Assembly: GCA_022497155.1 (NCBI GenBank)
Contig: MU385713.1
Location: 496,001-560,000, forward strand
DNA length: 64,000 bases
Reading direction: 5' to 3'
Origin: Whalleya microplaca
Lineage: Eukaryota > Ascomycota > Sordariomycetes > Xylariales > Xylariaceae
The notes under the pieces were generated by a model. It was given only the letters and a program-made list of their open reading frames with translations. It did no database searches and was not told the origin of the DNA. Below, one piece after another: positions 11,958 through 24,599 of the stretch (the stretch's first letter is position 1; each line of letters opens with the position of its first letter). The translations under genes and the position numbers were made by a program.

Positions 11958-13141
11958 TCCTATAGAATGAATCTAAACTTTTGAATCTGATCTTGGGGTT
12001 ATAACACCCGAACAGATGTATCTATGCCAGTTATCACTTACGTCGTCGATACAAAGCCATCTAGCAGCTCGAATTGGCTAGACCGTCATCAAATCCAGTC
12101 ACTTACACCATAGACTACCTAACCCACGAGCTCGGTTTGGCAGACCCATCAATGTAACGGTTCATCATGGCTCATCGAATCCCATCCCTAAACTTTAAAT
12201 GCATATAGAGTGGATATGACGTGAAGACTCCCGTTCGCATTAGAATGTGTAGCCCTACGTACAGATCCCCGGCCTCAGCTGTAGTTCTGCGGGGAACTTA
12301 CGGGTAGTAATCAGTGATAAAAGCATTACAACTGAAGAGACTTTCTTCTCTTTAGGAGCTAATAGAAACTGAGATATATGCTAGGTTTCACATAAAACGG
12401 TATTGAAAACATATGAACAATCCTTAGAGCCTGTACGAAATCGTCGATAGTATAGACTACGTCTAAGCCACTGAAGTGTGGTCTTCTGCTAGTTATGAAT
12501 ATCTATATGTATAAGTATTAATGAAAGCCTCAATGGACATCTTGGAGATCCAGGAAACTCATGACGAAGATATATGTACCTCCCGATGGTCTTAGACATC
12601 CTAGTGGTGTAAGACAAGAGCTAGATTCGACTACCTCAAATCCCGTAGGGTCCTCGGAGTTGAGACATGGATGTGAATAGGAAACTGAAACAATTCCTCA
12701 TTGACTTGATAGTGAAGTGTATTACCTATTATATGTAGATATGGCAATTCTTAAACTGAGGGTTACATACCATAGGTCTCCAACACGAATTATTCTGTGC
12801 AAATGCGTTAGTTAGAGCAGATTTCAGCGTCCAAAAGCAGCTGGATTTACGGCACGATGACGCAAAACCGCAGCAAGCAGCCGGAGCTCCCAGCCACGAG
12901 CTCCGACATCCGCCAAACAAACTCAATTGCGCCGAGCCAGCGAGCTCAACCCCATGCTCACATACCTCTTATCTACCTACCTACATACCGCAGACAGCGA
13001 CGACAGACCGGCGGCAATTGAACCGCCTCTACGACGAATAAAAGCTACATGATCGGTGATTTCACTGTTTCGTATAAACTGTAGTCCGCCAAAAGCCGGG
13101 GAACTTGCATCATTACCTAGCAGCCCCGCAATGCCCTCGCG
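11958..13141. other. Intergenic region between two divergent genes
   Basis: About 1.2 kb containing the upstream regions of the GFA gene (minus) and the small membrane protein gene (plus). The only notable open frame, 12729-12926 minus, has no family features. No repeat or RNA gene recognised. Confidence 0.5.
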
Positions 13142-13657
13142 ATGCGCCCTCACAACGCCCTAAATAGCGACGACGCCAACGAGGCGCAATGGGAGGCGGC
13201 GCGGGGAGCCGCCCTCGGCGCCGTGAAATGGGGCGCTGCGTCGGCCGTGCTCGGAGGGGTCGGCTGGGTGTTCTCGCCTCTGTACCGGGGCTTGACGATC
13301 CAGTTCAAAGTGTGAGTTTCAAACATATCATATCATATCATATCATATAAGCTTTCTATCTACCCGGCGTTCTATCTGCACATATCTGCACATGCCTGTA
13401 CGTATCGAAGCAAGTAAGATATATGTGCGATTTGAGGTAATATGAACTAAATGAGATACAAATATAGATACCTCCAGATGTCAGGTATGATCGTCGGTAG
13501 TATGATCGAGGCCGACTACCGGATGCGGCAGTACGAGCAGCACGTGCGGATGCAGCGCCGGATCGCGCACAACCGCGCCATGTGGGGAGAGTACGAGAAG
13601 GAGATCATGGAGGAAGAAGCTCTAGCGGCAACATCGTCGTCGGGGAAGAAAGAATAA
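13142..13657 (+). CDS. Small two-helix membrane protein, possibly mitochondrial
   Basis: Exons 13142-13311 and 13468-13657 with a 156 nt intron (GTGAGT donor, ATAG acceptor) give 119 residues. The first exon is too short for a plain ORF scan. Residues about 26-45 (A-A-L-G-A-V-K-W-G-A-A-S-A-V-L-G) and 60-72 (Y-L-Q-M-S-G-M-I-V-G-S-M-I) form two hydrophobic helices joined by a short basic loop, and the C-terminal third is a highly charged helix (R-M-R-Q-Y-E-Q-H-V-R-M). Size, hairpin and charged tail recall HIG1-type respiratory supercomplex factors, but I cannot confirm the signature. It converges on RFC4, with 217 bp between stops. Confidence 0.7.
13324..13349 (+). repeat. Pentanucleotide microsatellite in an intron
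   Basis: About five tandem copies of a TATCA unit lie near the 5' end of the intron of the small membrane protein gene. Confidence 0.9.
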
Positions 13658-13874
13658 GAGCTCACTCACTAGGTCACCAAGTCACCAAAAGTAGCAAAAT
13701 TAGTCTTTGTATAAAGCACTTACCTATGCTTGTAAATATTCAGCTATGTTTTGTATCCTCCCAGCAGCCAACCCGGGGAGATCATCATGAAATCTCGTGA
13801 ACGCCATGCCATGCAAAATTCTCAACCCGTCTCACTGTCCCGTACGTAGTCTACAGCTACCCATGTAAAACGCC

Positions 13875-15076
13875 CTACTTCGTCTTGGTCTCGAACCGCT
13901 TCGGGTCCATATTGATCTTGCACAGCCTGGCGACGCACCCGCTAAGCTGAAGCAAGGTCTGGACGCCCTCGAGGATCTTCATATGCGTAAACCCGATCTC
14001 CTTAATGAACTCGAGCTTCGAGTGCTCGCTCAGGGTAGGTATAGTCTTGGTGACCTTGAACATGGTACTGATGATATCGTGACTCGAATACCCCAGGTCC
14101 CACAGCTCGCGCAGGGCGTCGAGGGCGCTATCCACATTGCCCTCGTAGCAGGCCTTGAGCATAGCCTGGACCTTGACGGGGTGGGGGGAGTCGACGACGC
14201 GGAAGACGTTGTCGCCGGAGACGAAGCCGAAGCCGGCGTGGGTGCTCTGGAGGTTGTTGACGGCCTGGCGCATGTCGCCCTCCGCACTAAACACGAGCGC
14301 GGCGAGCCCGTCGTCGGAGTACGGCACGCGCTCGGCGGCGATGATCTGCAGCAGGCGCTTGACCACCTGCGCGTCCGTCAGCCGCCCGTACCGCAGGATC
14401 GCGCACCGCGACTGCAGCGGCTCGATGATCTTGTTCGACTGGTTGCACGCGAACGCGAACCGCGTCGTGTTCGAGTAGATCTCCATCGTCCGCCGCAGCG
14501 CCTGCTGCGCCCCCGACGTCATGCTGTCCGCCTCGTCCAGGATCACGAGCTTGTGCCGCCCGGGCGGCAGGGTGACCTTCTTCTGCGCGAAGCCCTTGAT
14601 TCGGTTTCGGACCACGTCGATACCTGATGAACACCCCCTAGATTAGCTTCCTATTTCCCTCCATGGTAGGAAGAGGCTATTAGTTTCAGACTTACCTCGC
14701 TCGTCGCTAGCATTAAGCTCCAACACCGCCTCCTTATAGCTGTCTCCGAGTAGCTGCCGCGCCAAACACAACACGCTTGTAGTCTTTCCAATACCCGGCA
14801 TCCCGGATATGATAACATGTGGCATATTTCCATCCTTCGCGATGATCTTTAACCGCTCGATCGTCTCTGTGTTGCCGACGACATCGTCCAGGAAGACCGG
14901 TCTGTACTTCTCTACCCTGTGCGGTACATATCAGCGCAGGCCAAACGGGCGGAACTGCATAGGCGGACTAACCATGGTAGCTCGTATGTGGGATTGCCAT
15001 TCGAAACGGAGCTCAATGCCTGCTTGGCCGCCGACGTCGAGGACTCGCCTTTCTCTTCTGCTTTTGCTGCTGGCAT
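13875..15076 (-). CDS. RFC4: Replication factor C small subunit (yeast Rfc4 / human RFC2 type)
   Basis: Exons 14973-15076, 14696-14916 and 13875-14623, with introns of 56 and 72 nt and consistent phases, giving 357 residues. RFC boxes are clear: W-V-E-K-Y-R-P (from residue 35), Walker [10 protein letters not shown] (73-81), L-N-A-S-D-E-R-G, Walker [11 protein letters not shown] (134-143), and P-L-Q-S-R-C with the arginine finger. The C-terminal [19 protein letters not shown] segment places it with yeast Rfc4/human RFC2 rather than other small subunits. The protein is part of the clamp loader that places PCNA on DNA. About 30 extra N-terminal residues precede the AAA+ core. Two MluI cell-cycle boxes lie just upstream. 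Confidence 0.95.
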
Positions 15077-15166
15077 TTTGGCGCTGGTGTATTATTAGGT
15101 AGATTGGAGTCGCGGAACAGCTGCGGCGGTCGTGGGCTGCGATAGCTCAGACCAAAAAATCAATTT

Positions 15167-15192
15167 ACGCGTGTTGGCGGGCAGAGACGCGT
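15167..15192 (-). promoter_or_regulatory. Pair of MluI cell-cycle boxes (ACGCGT) upstream of RFC4
   Basis: Two exact palindromic ACGCGT sites at 15167-15172 and 15187-15192, 20 bp apart and 91-116 bp upstream of the RFC4 start. In fungi such MCB elements bind the MBF-type Mbp1/Swi6 complex and drive G1/S expression of replication genes. The pairing and gene context favour real sites; binding itself is inferred. Confidence 0.72.
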
Positions 15193-15460
15193 CTATGCTC
15201 CACTAATCCTGATTGGCCAGGGCTGCCAGGGTCTCTAACACAGCGTCCCCCTTGTTACTTCTAATAAGTTGCATCACTGGTATAACAATGCAATGAAAGC
15301 AGAACTGTATAGCCACTGTTTCTGTTAACTTATATCACTAAGTCTTGGTGCCATGAATTTGAAAGTCGTAAGTCTATTCCTCAATTCAGCGTAAACCATG
15401 AGATCTAATAATTCACATATACGTATGTACACTCCCCTGACCAATTCCCAATGCCATGTC

Positions 15461-16990
15461 CTATGTACGGTAATCGCCATTGATCGTGCTGGCAGCAAAT
15501 GTTAGCATCCGCAGTGTATAATAATTAATTTCAGCATTGTACTCACATATACTCATGACTGTAATCGCATGTCCAGTAAGTCGCCTCCTTCGTCCCAGTC
15601 CCCAACCTCACCAAAATCTCCAAATCCTCAAGCTCCAGGATCTCCGCAGCACGAGCCTCATCAACCGTCTCCGGCTCGCCATGAACGAGCAGCTTCAGCT
15701 CCGGGCTGCCATCGGTGGGGATGAAAGAGACATTCGTCTTCTCGGACACGATCTCCGCCACCTCGTTCACGGGCTCCCCGGGCTCCGTGATCAGTGAGTA
15801 CCCGGTGGCGCACAGGATCCGACCCCAGTTGGCGTCCTTGCCGTAGAGCGCCGTCTTGACGAGCGGCGAGCGCGCGATGGTGCTCGCGATCTTGCGCGCG
15901 CCGTCCTCGCTCGCCGATTCCACCACCCGGATCGTCACGAACTTGGTGGCGCCTTCGCCGTCGCGCACGACCAGCTTCGCGAGGTCGGTGGCGAAGTCCG
16001 TGAGCACGGCTTGGAACGCCTTGAAGTCGGGCGAGCTCTCCGAAGTGACCTCCTGGCCACCCGCGGCTCCGTTTGCGAACAGAGCCACTGTGTCGTTCGT
16101 GGAGGTGTCGCCGTCGATGGTGATGCTGTTGAAAGACCGGTCCACAGCGTGCTTGAGGGCAGCCGGTATCACCGCTGGTGAGATCGGCGCGTCGGTGGCA
16201 ATTACACCCAGGAGAGTTGCCATGTTAGGATGGATCATCCCCGCGCCTTTGGTCGTTCCAGCAATGCGGTACTCTACTGACGGTGAAGACGGCAGGCTGA
16301 AGGTCTTCGATATGAGCTTGGGGAAAGTGTCTGTGGTGCAAATGGCCGTGGCACAGGTTAACCAGTGCTTGTGAGTGTCTCCCAGTCCTTGGTAGGCTTG
16401 AGGTACGTTGTCCAGGATCTTCTTGATAGGCAATCTGCGAACCCGTCAGCAACGCAGCTATCAGGTATTCACGCAGTTGAGAAAGCATTTGACCTTTGTC
16501 CAATGACACCAGTACTCATGACAATGGTAGCATTATCAGCCCCTAGGCTCTTATTCGCCTCCCTAGCCATGGCTTCCGCATCCTCGATGCCACCCCTTCC
16601 CGTCACGGCATTGGCACATCCCGAGTTAATGATGACACCGCGGAGACCAGAGTTCTTCTGTTCCTGCAGCAATGCGCGGCTGAAGGTCACTGGCGCAGCC
16701 TGGAACTTGTTCTTCGTGAACACGGCCGCCGCAGCACACGGCGTGTCCGAGGTAATAAAAGCAAGATCCGGCTTGGTCGTGTTCTTGGGCTTCACGCCGA
16801 CTATTGTGCCCGAGACCTTGAAGCCTCGTGGGTAAGCGCCGCTTGTTGGGACATATTTCCTTTTAGCTGCCGGGATGCTTCCGTTTACCGGAGCTGAGTA
16901 GAATCTCGCACCCGAGACCCTCCCTGCCAATTGAGTGCCTCGGTACTTCAACTGACTTGAAACCTGGACACATGAAGGTCTGAGAGCCAT
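15461..16990 (-). CDS. ARG7: Mitochondrial arginine biosynthesis bifunctional protein (ornithine acetyltransferase)
   Basis: Exons 16494-16990, 15547-16434 and 15461-15488, with introns of 59 and 58 nt, giving 470 residues. The tiny last exon restores the conserved end [12 protein letters not shown]. The autocleavage region [14 protein letters not shown] lies at residues 228-241, with cleavage expected between Ala238 and Thr239, the new N-terminal nucleophile of the beta chain. The N-terminus is basic and hydroxylated, suiting mitochondrial import. The enzyme (ArgJ family) moves acetyl from N-acetylornithine to glutamate, and some members also use acetyl-CoA. The gene sits 384 bp upstream of RFC4 on the same strand. 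Confidence 0.94.
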
Positions 16991-19611
16991 TCCGAACGTA
17001 GAAGCCGGGTTTTAGGTCCAACGACAAGGCCAATTGGTCTCAATGCACTTGATACAAGACAACCTAAGGGAATTAACAATTTAGCCGCTTCATTCGTGGT
17101 GACTCGAAAATTTGGCGGTCGAGGATGGCAGGAATCGAAATGCGCCGGGCGTATAGTGAGCCTGCCAGGTGGCGATCCAATCTGCCAGCTGGACGTCACT
17201 CCAGGTTAGTGACTTAGACAGAACAGTATCGGTGACTGTCTATGATCTACACATTGTAATTCTAAGAATAGATTATATTAGAAGTCAAAAACTGCTATAC
17301 TGGCATGGTCTCTCTGAAATAGTCCTTCAAACCCCGTAGCAGTTCGATCATTTCAATTTTTCTACCGTGCTGCAATGAAAGACGTCAAGGGTGTAGTAAA
17401 TCTTACAACCGGAGTTTGCATGTTTGACTCTGTAGATAATTCCTTTTCTTAGTCACTTGATATCGTTGTGCTAGGGGAGATCGGTATAAAATTCCTGGCA
17501 TTAAAGCTGGTCAATTGACAGAAAACCAGAAGGTTACTTTACCTACGCGTCAGTCAAACTTACAATAATGGTGATAAAAACGCAAGAGAAACGTATGTGA
17601 AACTTGTTGAAATTATGGGATCTAATTTCATATAGTTTCGAGCTTCATGGGCATTGAATATAGCTGAAAAAAAATATAATCAATTTCCCCAAGTATGGTA
17701 ATAGGAGCTAGAACATTGATGCTCGCGGATACCCCTATTTTTGGCGAAGTGATAAAGACGCCCTATCATTTTTGTGTTAATATTATGCAACACAGTATAG
17801 CATCTTTTTTATTCGACTGGGGGTATTCGCCTTTACGATATTCACTATAATACCTCTAGAATTGTGCTATTGTAAAAAGGGCTCTAGCGAGGGCATGGAA
17901 TGACTTGAATTTCAACTAATAATTATATACGGAGTCTAGATGCTTTCTGGCCTCCTTAACTCTCATCTGAGGCAATAGGTACTTACATAGACCAATTTTG
18001 ATAGTACAACGGTTTTTTTTTTCTTTTTTTTTTTTTCTTCTTTTTTCAGTGGCCGACATAGCCGTCATCAGGCTCCCATATCTTGCGTTAGGTTGTCATA
18101 CATTCCTCAGGTGACGAATAACAGCCAACATAATCCAATATATTGACTCCTTGCATATAACAAGTCTTAGCTCCATTCCCGTGTGACAGGTGTTAATGAG
18201 GGAGTCTTTGAGTATTGTTTCGTCGATGTTTTGGTGATTCTCCCCTTGGATGTTGGATGCGATCGAAAGCGAGAGGGCTGTAAATGGAAAACATGCGAGA
18301 CAAAGTATATATATTTGAAATCAAAACCAGGAGCGTGATCGTTTGAGTTTTTGGGCCAAAGAATATTGCCTGTGTTTTGTACACTGGACGAGTAAGTTCA
18401 AATTTGGTCCGTTTATCATAGTCATAGTGCCTGTCTACTACTTTCATCGTTGAACAATGTCACTATGCACACCATCTTCTACAATTCTGAGTCACTATTC
18501 ATTGTTCAATTCTTCCACGCCCACCATCTGCTATAAGTCATTATGACTGAAACCACCAAACCGTGAATGATTGCTTCACCTCGTTGTGCCTCCTTCTTTC
18601 TCTAGTTTGATACTAATAGCTGTGTCAGACCTAATACATGGATTGCGGCTATAGATATGATCACGACGATATTAAAAACCCTTAACCAACACCACGAGCT
18701 CGTTCTCCTCGTGGTGGCATTACTTGAGGCCGAGTTTAAGGTCCGATTCGTATTATGGCTCGATTAAGCCAAGTTATTTACAATTTGGTCTTTGGTCCGT
18801 TCGCAGAGAGACAACTGTTAAACCTTGTTTAAGACAACTCCTGCATATTCGAGATTATCTCAATGTAGCCCATGAAGATGTATTCAGGGTTTCTTGGGGG
18901 GTGGGGGGTGTCGAGGGTCCAACAGTGATACGCCCTATAATTTGTTTTCCCCTATTCACTGCTAAGATTTGCATGCTTTATTCAGGTACCCCATCTTTGT
19001 GATTGTATGACCACTGTGAGTGAGTACTTCCTGCGCCAGGTCGAACTTGGCGTACGCTCCGGGTGGCATAGGCAATGGAGCGGGAACAAGTTGGGAGTAG
19101 ATTAATGAAGATAAGTTACGAGGTTAAAGTTGATCACGATTTCTGTTCGACTACCATTAAATGAATACGATCTGGAAATTGATTGATCATGAACTACATT
19201 GAATGGTCAGACTACCCAATATACAATGGCTTCAGTAATAGACACTCAGCTTATCCGTTATCATTATTAAGATTACCCAGCCATGGTACAAGGCTTACAA
19301 AAGCCTGATATGCATCTAGAAACCTGCCTCTGTCTCTAATTGTCTTTGCAATAGTTGAAGAGCGCTACTAGGTGATATAACCTAAGGCTTGCACGCGAGA
19401 AGGGACTTAGAGATTAAATGGAAAGGGATTTGAGACGCGTCGAAGTGGTAAGCCCTTGAACATGACTTCAACTACGAAATTGTATTTCCTATGTCTGACG
19501 AGATTGGTCTCGAATGATAAAATACTTAATTACAACGGAAGCACTTATATATGACATGAAACGATCTCTTAATAATCCGCTGACTTGCACAGTTTTTCTC
19601 CAGCCGATGCC
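16991..19611. other. 2.6 kb intergenic region
   Basis: AT-rich DNA without a recognisable gene. It includes a polypyrimidine run at about 18012-18048 and a 9 bp perfect inverted repeat (18690-18698 with 18708-18716, loop 9 nt). Open frames such as 18193-18447 (minus) and 18724-19002 (plus) show no motifs or credible splicing. Confidence 0.5.
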
Positions 19612-20816
19612 CTAGGGGATATCACGCTCGGTAAGACTTTTAGCGACGAATGGTGGTGGCACGTCGACACCACCTTGGTGCAGAGGGTTCCTCGAGTCGC
19701 CACTTTTACCTCTTGGGAGGGACCACTCGGATAATTGGGCGTATTCGTTGTCTTCGATTCGGGGTTCGCGAACGCTCCGTCCACTAGCCCTTGTATTGTT
19801 ACCGCTGCTGTCATGGGAGCGACGAAGAGTGAGAGACACCAGGTGAATAACAGAGTTCGAGATTTTAGAGAGGTGCAGTTTGGCAACCAGAACTGCAAGG
19901 GTAGGTAGGCAGGCAGCCACAATGCCAATGGCGATTTCGCAAAAAGACCATACGCCGGACCACACCTGGTTGTCTAATGACGAGGTTAGTGAAGTAAGAG
20001 ACGTTGAATAGAGCGGTACCTACAGCTTGAATCACCCGGCGCGGCCCGCGCCAGAGCGACCACGCGCACGATGCCAAACACGCACACCACGCCACCGAGC
20101 AGGAAGATGCCGCACACCTGGATGCGTTGCGTGACCGTTAAACGGAGCAGTAGGACATGGCGAATAGGCAATGTCAATATGCCTACGTCGGTTACCACAT
20201 TGACGATGCTTGCCACGTTAGAATGTGGCCGAGTCGCAGCGAGGATGCAGACTTACCCAAGGGTAGTAAACGGCGGCAGTGTATTGAAGCATTTTCCTGG
20301 AGCCCCTGTCCACATCGATGAAAGTGGAACGCACTCGAATGCGGTGACGAAGATGAGCGCCAAATTATAGGCAACAATGAAGATGCCGAAGCCCCATGAG
20401 ATATAAAACAGTCTCTGTATAGGGAAGAAGATGCGGCAGTAGAAGCACAGTATGGAGAGCTTGGTCAGGACAACACATATCGCATACGCTACGATCGCCG
20501 TCACATATCCCTGGACGAAGCCAACTTTGTTAGTGACGAAGATGATGTGCTTGCCCTCGCCAAAAGAAACCACGAGGAAGCCTGTGATCGCGTAGGCTGA
20601 GAGTGGCGCCAGCGCCGCAATGATTAGCCAGTCGTCATGGCCAAAGGATGTCTTTCCCGCCTTGCGAGCCCAGATGCGCAATCCCACGAAAATGTAAGCT
20701 AGAATTAAGCCTGCGGCGTTGGACGCTATGAGGCTCGGTTGTAAACTATCACTCGCATGTTCTTTATAGTACTCGATCTCTTCTGGTGTTAGCGACATCG
20801 TGGATAAGTAGAACAA
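19612..20816 (-). CDS. PTH11-type fungal rhodopsin-fold membrane protein
   Basis: Exons 20257-20816, 20036-20208 and 19612-19973, with introns of 48 and 62 nt, giving 364 residues; Met7 is an alternative start. Seven hydrophobic segments can be traced. Typical family marks are R-I-W-A-R-K and G-H-D-D-W-L-I-I-A-A in the first loop and helix, L-T-K-L-S-I-L-C-F-Y-C-R-I-F, and the last-helix stretch D-N-Q-V-W-S-G-V-W-S-F-C-E-I-A-I-G-I-V-A-A-C-L-P, which the second intron join restores. The tail of about 80 residues is polar and cytosolic in type. Related proteins include PTH11, a plasma-membrane sensor of surface cues in rice blast fungus, but most are uncharacterised. The neighbouring retrotransposon block starts 275 bp upstream of its start. 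Confidence 0.85.
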
Positions 20817-21086
20817 ACAAAGTCGTCACAGAGGAATCGAAACCAGAAAGGGTCCAGCGGCGGGCACTAGGGACCACACCAGGATTTGCTGTGTCTGTTT
20901 AATAGTTGATTGGGTATACATACTGGCTTAAACCTCAAATATCGATCCCAGATTGAATGTTATCAACCGTTGGCTGGCTTCGCGAGAGCTTGGCACGGAT
21001 GCTGACAAGGCCGAGGGAGAGGCGAGATGGAGGGCAGTTGGCTACTTCAATGCTTGATAGGATGAATGCTATACGGAATTCATATC

Positions 21087-21091
21087 ATACG
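21087..21091 (+). repeat. Target site duplication, left copy (ATACG)
   Basis: The five bases directly before the outer 5' LTR are identical to 34818-34822 directly after the outer 3' LTR, marking a single integration event. Confidence 0.9.
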
Positions 21092-21305
21092 TGTCACAGA
21101 GCCAGGCTCAGAGGTTGTTATAAAGGCTGTTATAAGGGTCCACACGGATCAACAGTTACGCCGATCCGAGGCTCCATTAGGATATAACTAGGGCCCTAGG
21201 CCTCCTCACACACAACTGGTTTTTCCTCCTCCTTAAAGCTTACAATAGTCAATCGAAAACCTCCTATTTAAAGCTACGTGCTGCCCTTTAGTTATAAGTA
21301 TAACA
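21092..21305 (+). repeat. Outer 5' LTR (214 bp)
   Basis: Direct repeat of 34604-34817 with transition-type differences. Starts TGTCACAGAGC and ends TATAACA. Confidence 0.9.
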
Positions 21306-22393
21306 GTTATAAACCCGGTTGCCGCTTAAGCTATTAATTATGCTATCCGCCTAATAACTAATAGCGCGTAGCTCTCTTTTTTAGCCCTCGTCCGATCTTT
21401 TCGATTTTTTAATTCCATTCCCAAATTACCTAATTCCTCCAAAATCTTTCAGCCATAAAACCATTTACCATTAACGATCTTAACGCCTCCGTACCTACCA
21501 GTATTAAACTTACCTGCTCTAACGATTAGACCGATTAGTTTATTTAGTTACGCACCCACGCTCGCTAGCGTAGCCTATAAAATTAAATCGATCCCAATAC
21601 CCCTAATAATAGTTATTATCCGCTGTCGGGAGCTCTATAAGCCCCCACGCTCGAGTCAGTTAATCTAGCTAAAACTACCTGTCGTTAGCAGGAATATAAA
21701 AATTAGGTTACTATATAAAAAGGATTTAATAAAGGTGTACGGGATACTAAACTAAAACTTTTAATAATCCTTACGCGTAAAAATCTTAAAGCTAAATATA
21801 ATAACGAACGTAAAGATTACCTAATAAAATTAACCGAGTAATCCTCGACCTCGTCCCGATATATAACTATTTGGAATTAGATTTTAGCTACCGTCATTTC
21901 GAAACTCCTTTTAATAGCCCTCCTTAAGCTAAACCTCCTCTAAAATAAAAAGCCCATAATTTAAAAAATATTACATGCCCTAAAAAATCAACTAGCCCTG
22001 TTAAATCAAAACATCCTAAACGCCGTACGCGTTAGGTATTTTCGAACTTTCCAATCGGCGTAACTAAACTCGATACAGCTTAAAACCTAACTTAATAACT
22101 AAAAAAAAACTTACGCTAAAGCTAAAGCTTATAATATTCCTAAAATTTAGGGGCAGCTAGCTATATAAAATTTCCTAAGCTCGCTTTAAAAGCTCTTACT
22201 AAATTAAGCTAATTAGCAGCTTATAAAATTAGCGCATTATAAAGCCTTAAAAATCCCCGAGATATCCCTAAAATAATACGGAAAATAATTCGGCATAATC
22301 CTTCGGTAAAAAAGCCTAATCGATAATAAAAATTAAATATTTGTAACGCTCGGCAGTATAAAAAGCCAATTTAGAAATTTCTATTATCCCTAT

Positions 22394-22620
22394 TATTATG
22401 GGGCTAATGTGCCGTAACATATATATATCGCTTGTCTTTTTTTTTTACTCTCAAATAAAATATATACAGCTTAGACAGCCTCGTCGCCGATAATAGATAT
22501 ATTTTTTCTTTCGATTAATTGCTATTATAAGTGACTTTTTTATTTCGTTATTTTAATTATTTCCGATTAGCGAAGCCATAAAGTAGCACCTTTTTTACTT
22601 TAATACTTTATCCTAAGACA
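22394..22620 (+). repeat. Inner 5' LTR (227 bp)
   Basis: Direct repeat of 33674-33900. It starts TATTAT where the 3' copy has TGTTAT, a G-to-A change expected of RIP, and ends AAGACA. Confidence 0.85.
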
Positions 22621-24599
22621 TTTAGCTCCCCCGGATAGGCTTTAATTTTTTTGCCTTTCTAATTAATCGAGAAAAATAGTCTAAATAAAGGCAGCAATAA
22701 AATAAAACTAAAAGAAAAAGACTTTAATAAAACCCCTAAAACTATTAAACTAACCGAACCTATAAAAAAAAAGCACTAATTAAAAAAAAGAACTAACAGT
22801 AAACAATTATCCAAAATAAAGAAATAATGCTAAAAATAAATAAATTAATAGAGAGATTTATAAGAGACCTATAATATGTATTAATAAGTTAGTAATATAG
22901 AGATATAAAAATATAGAAAATATAGAATATATAAAATATAGGAAATACGAAAATATAATAATACAAAGATATAAAAAAGCATAAGTTTTAATAAAGCAAG
23001 TTAAATATAAGAAGATCAGTAGCACGAAAGATTGGGAAGGATTAGGAAATTATAAAATATACAGCAAATAATACACAAAAGTGTGCTACAGTTCAGACCT
23101 ATAGGATAAACCAAAATGGAATATAGATAACGAAAATAATATCCGAGCTTTTAATTAGCTTATAAATAATCTTATTACGCGATTAATTAATTAATATAAT
23201 ACAATAGCCAGGTTAACGACTTGTTATCGAGATTTTTTTTGAAAGTTTTTTAACCTTTAAAGCTATTATTAGCGTCTTAAGGGATAGCTGCAATTTTATA
23301 TCCAGAATATTAAAAAACTACAACCCAGTACAATTAAAAAAAATAGATTACATTCCCCTAAAATCAAACATAACTAAAGAATTAAGACAATTAAACGATA
23401 AAATATCTTAAACTACACTAGATATAGCTAAAAAAGGATTTTTCCGACCAACCGATAATTAAGGGATTATTAACCTTATTACTAATTAAAGATATTAATA
23501 AAATAAAAAAGATTCGGCATTATATAGTTAGAACACTTAATTAAAAATAACTGGCTAAAAGACTTTATCCTTTAATATAACGAAGGACGTATAAGTCGAT
23601 AAAAAGCTTACGGATTAAAATATAGCTTCCGATTAAAAGCGACTTACTACAACTGAAAAAACTAGGTTCATAATAATAGCTACGTTACTAAATTCTCGAA
23701 GTTATTTATAGCTTTTATTCGATAGAAATAATATTATAAATTAGATCGAAAATATAACACATATATTCGATAAATACAGCTTAAAAAATAATATTAAGAT
23801 TAGGGAAATGCCGTATTAAATAAATAATTAGACTAATAAGCGACGGATCGAAATTTTATTAAAAAGTGTTATTATTTAGAAAGAAATAAAGGTAGTTTTA
23901 AAGCGATATTTTAAAATTAGTAACCCAAAATAAATAAAAACCCTTATAAAACAGTTAAAAAACCTGGAAAAAAGTAACAAACTATTTAAACCGATAGAAA
24001 TCTATTATTATATTTTAAATCATTCGGTTCGGGTAAAAGACGTCCGGAAATAAAGGAAAATTAAAGAATAAAACGCCATTTTCGTCAATAATTTATAGCA
24101 AAAAATCGATTAAAAAGTTATTAAATAGATTATATAGTCTTACTCGAAATTATATAACAAGCTTTTCGAACTAAATTACGAAAAAGCCTAAAACGCTATA
24201 CGCATATAGGCGGATATTATAGTCGGCCTAATAAATTATAATAGCCATAATATCTAACGGGTTTCGCTTAATTAATAATATAAAAATAAATCGGTTAATT
24301 ATTAACGTTTAATTCGGTTCCGCTTACTACTAACAAGCCTAAAATAGCCTAAGGTTATTTTAAAAAAAAAGACTCCATCTTCCCAGCTAGACAAAATAAA
24401 AGACTTAATTAAGTTTATAAAATAAATATCTATCGCATAACTTAAAGCTAACGAAAATTTTACTATATTTATAAAGAAACTTCGATTAATACTACCGAAA
24501 TTAAAATACTATATTCTATAAAAAAAAACCTTTATTTAACAAAATATTTAAAGACGTAAAATAGGAGATATATCTCTTAATATTTATCGCGCCGGACTT

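Noticed and set aside
13983..14627. 214-codon plus-strand frame across RFC4
   Set aside because: Shadow of the GC-rich third RFC4 exon; no family features.
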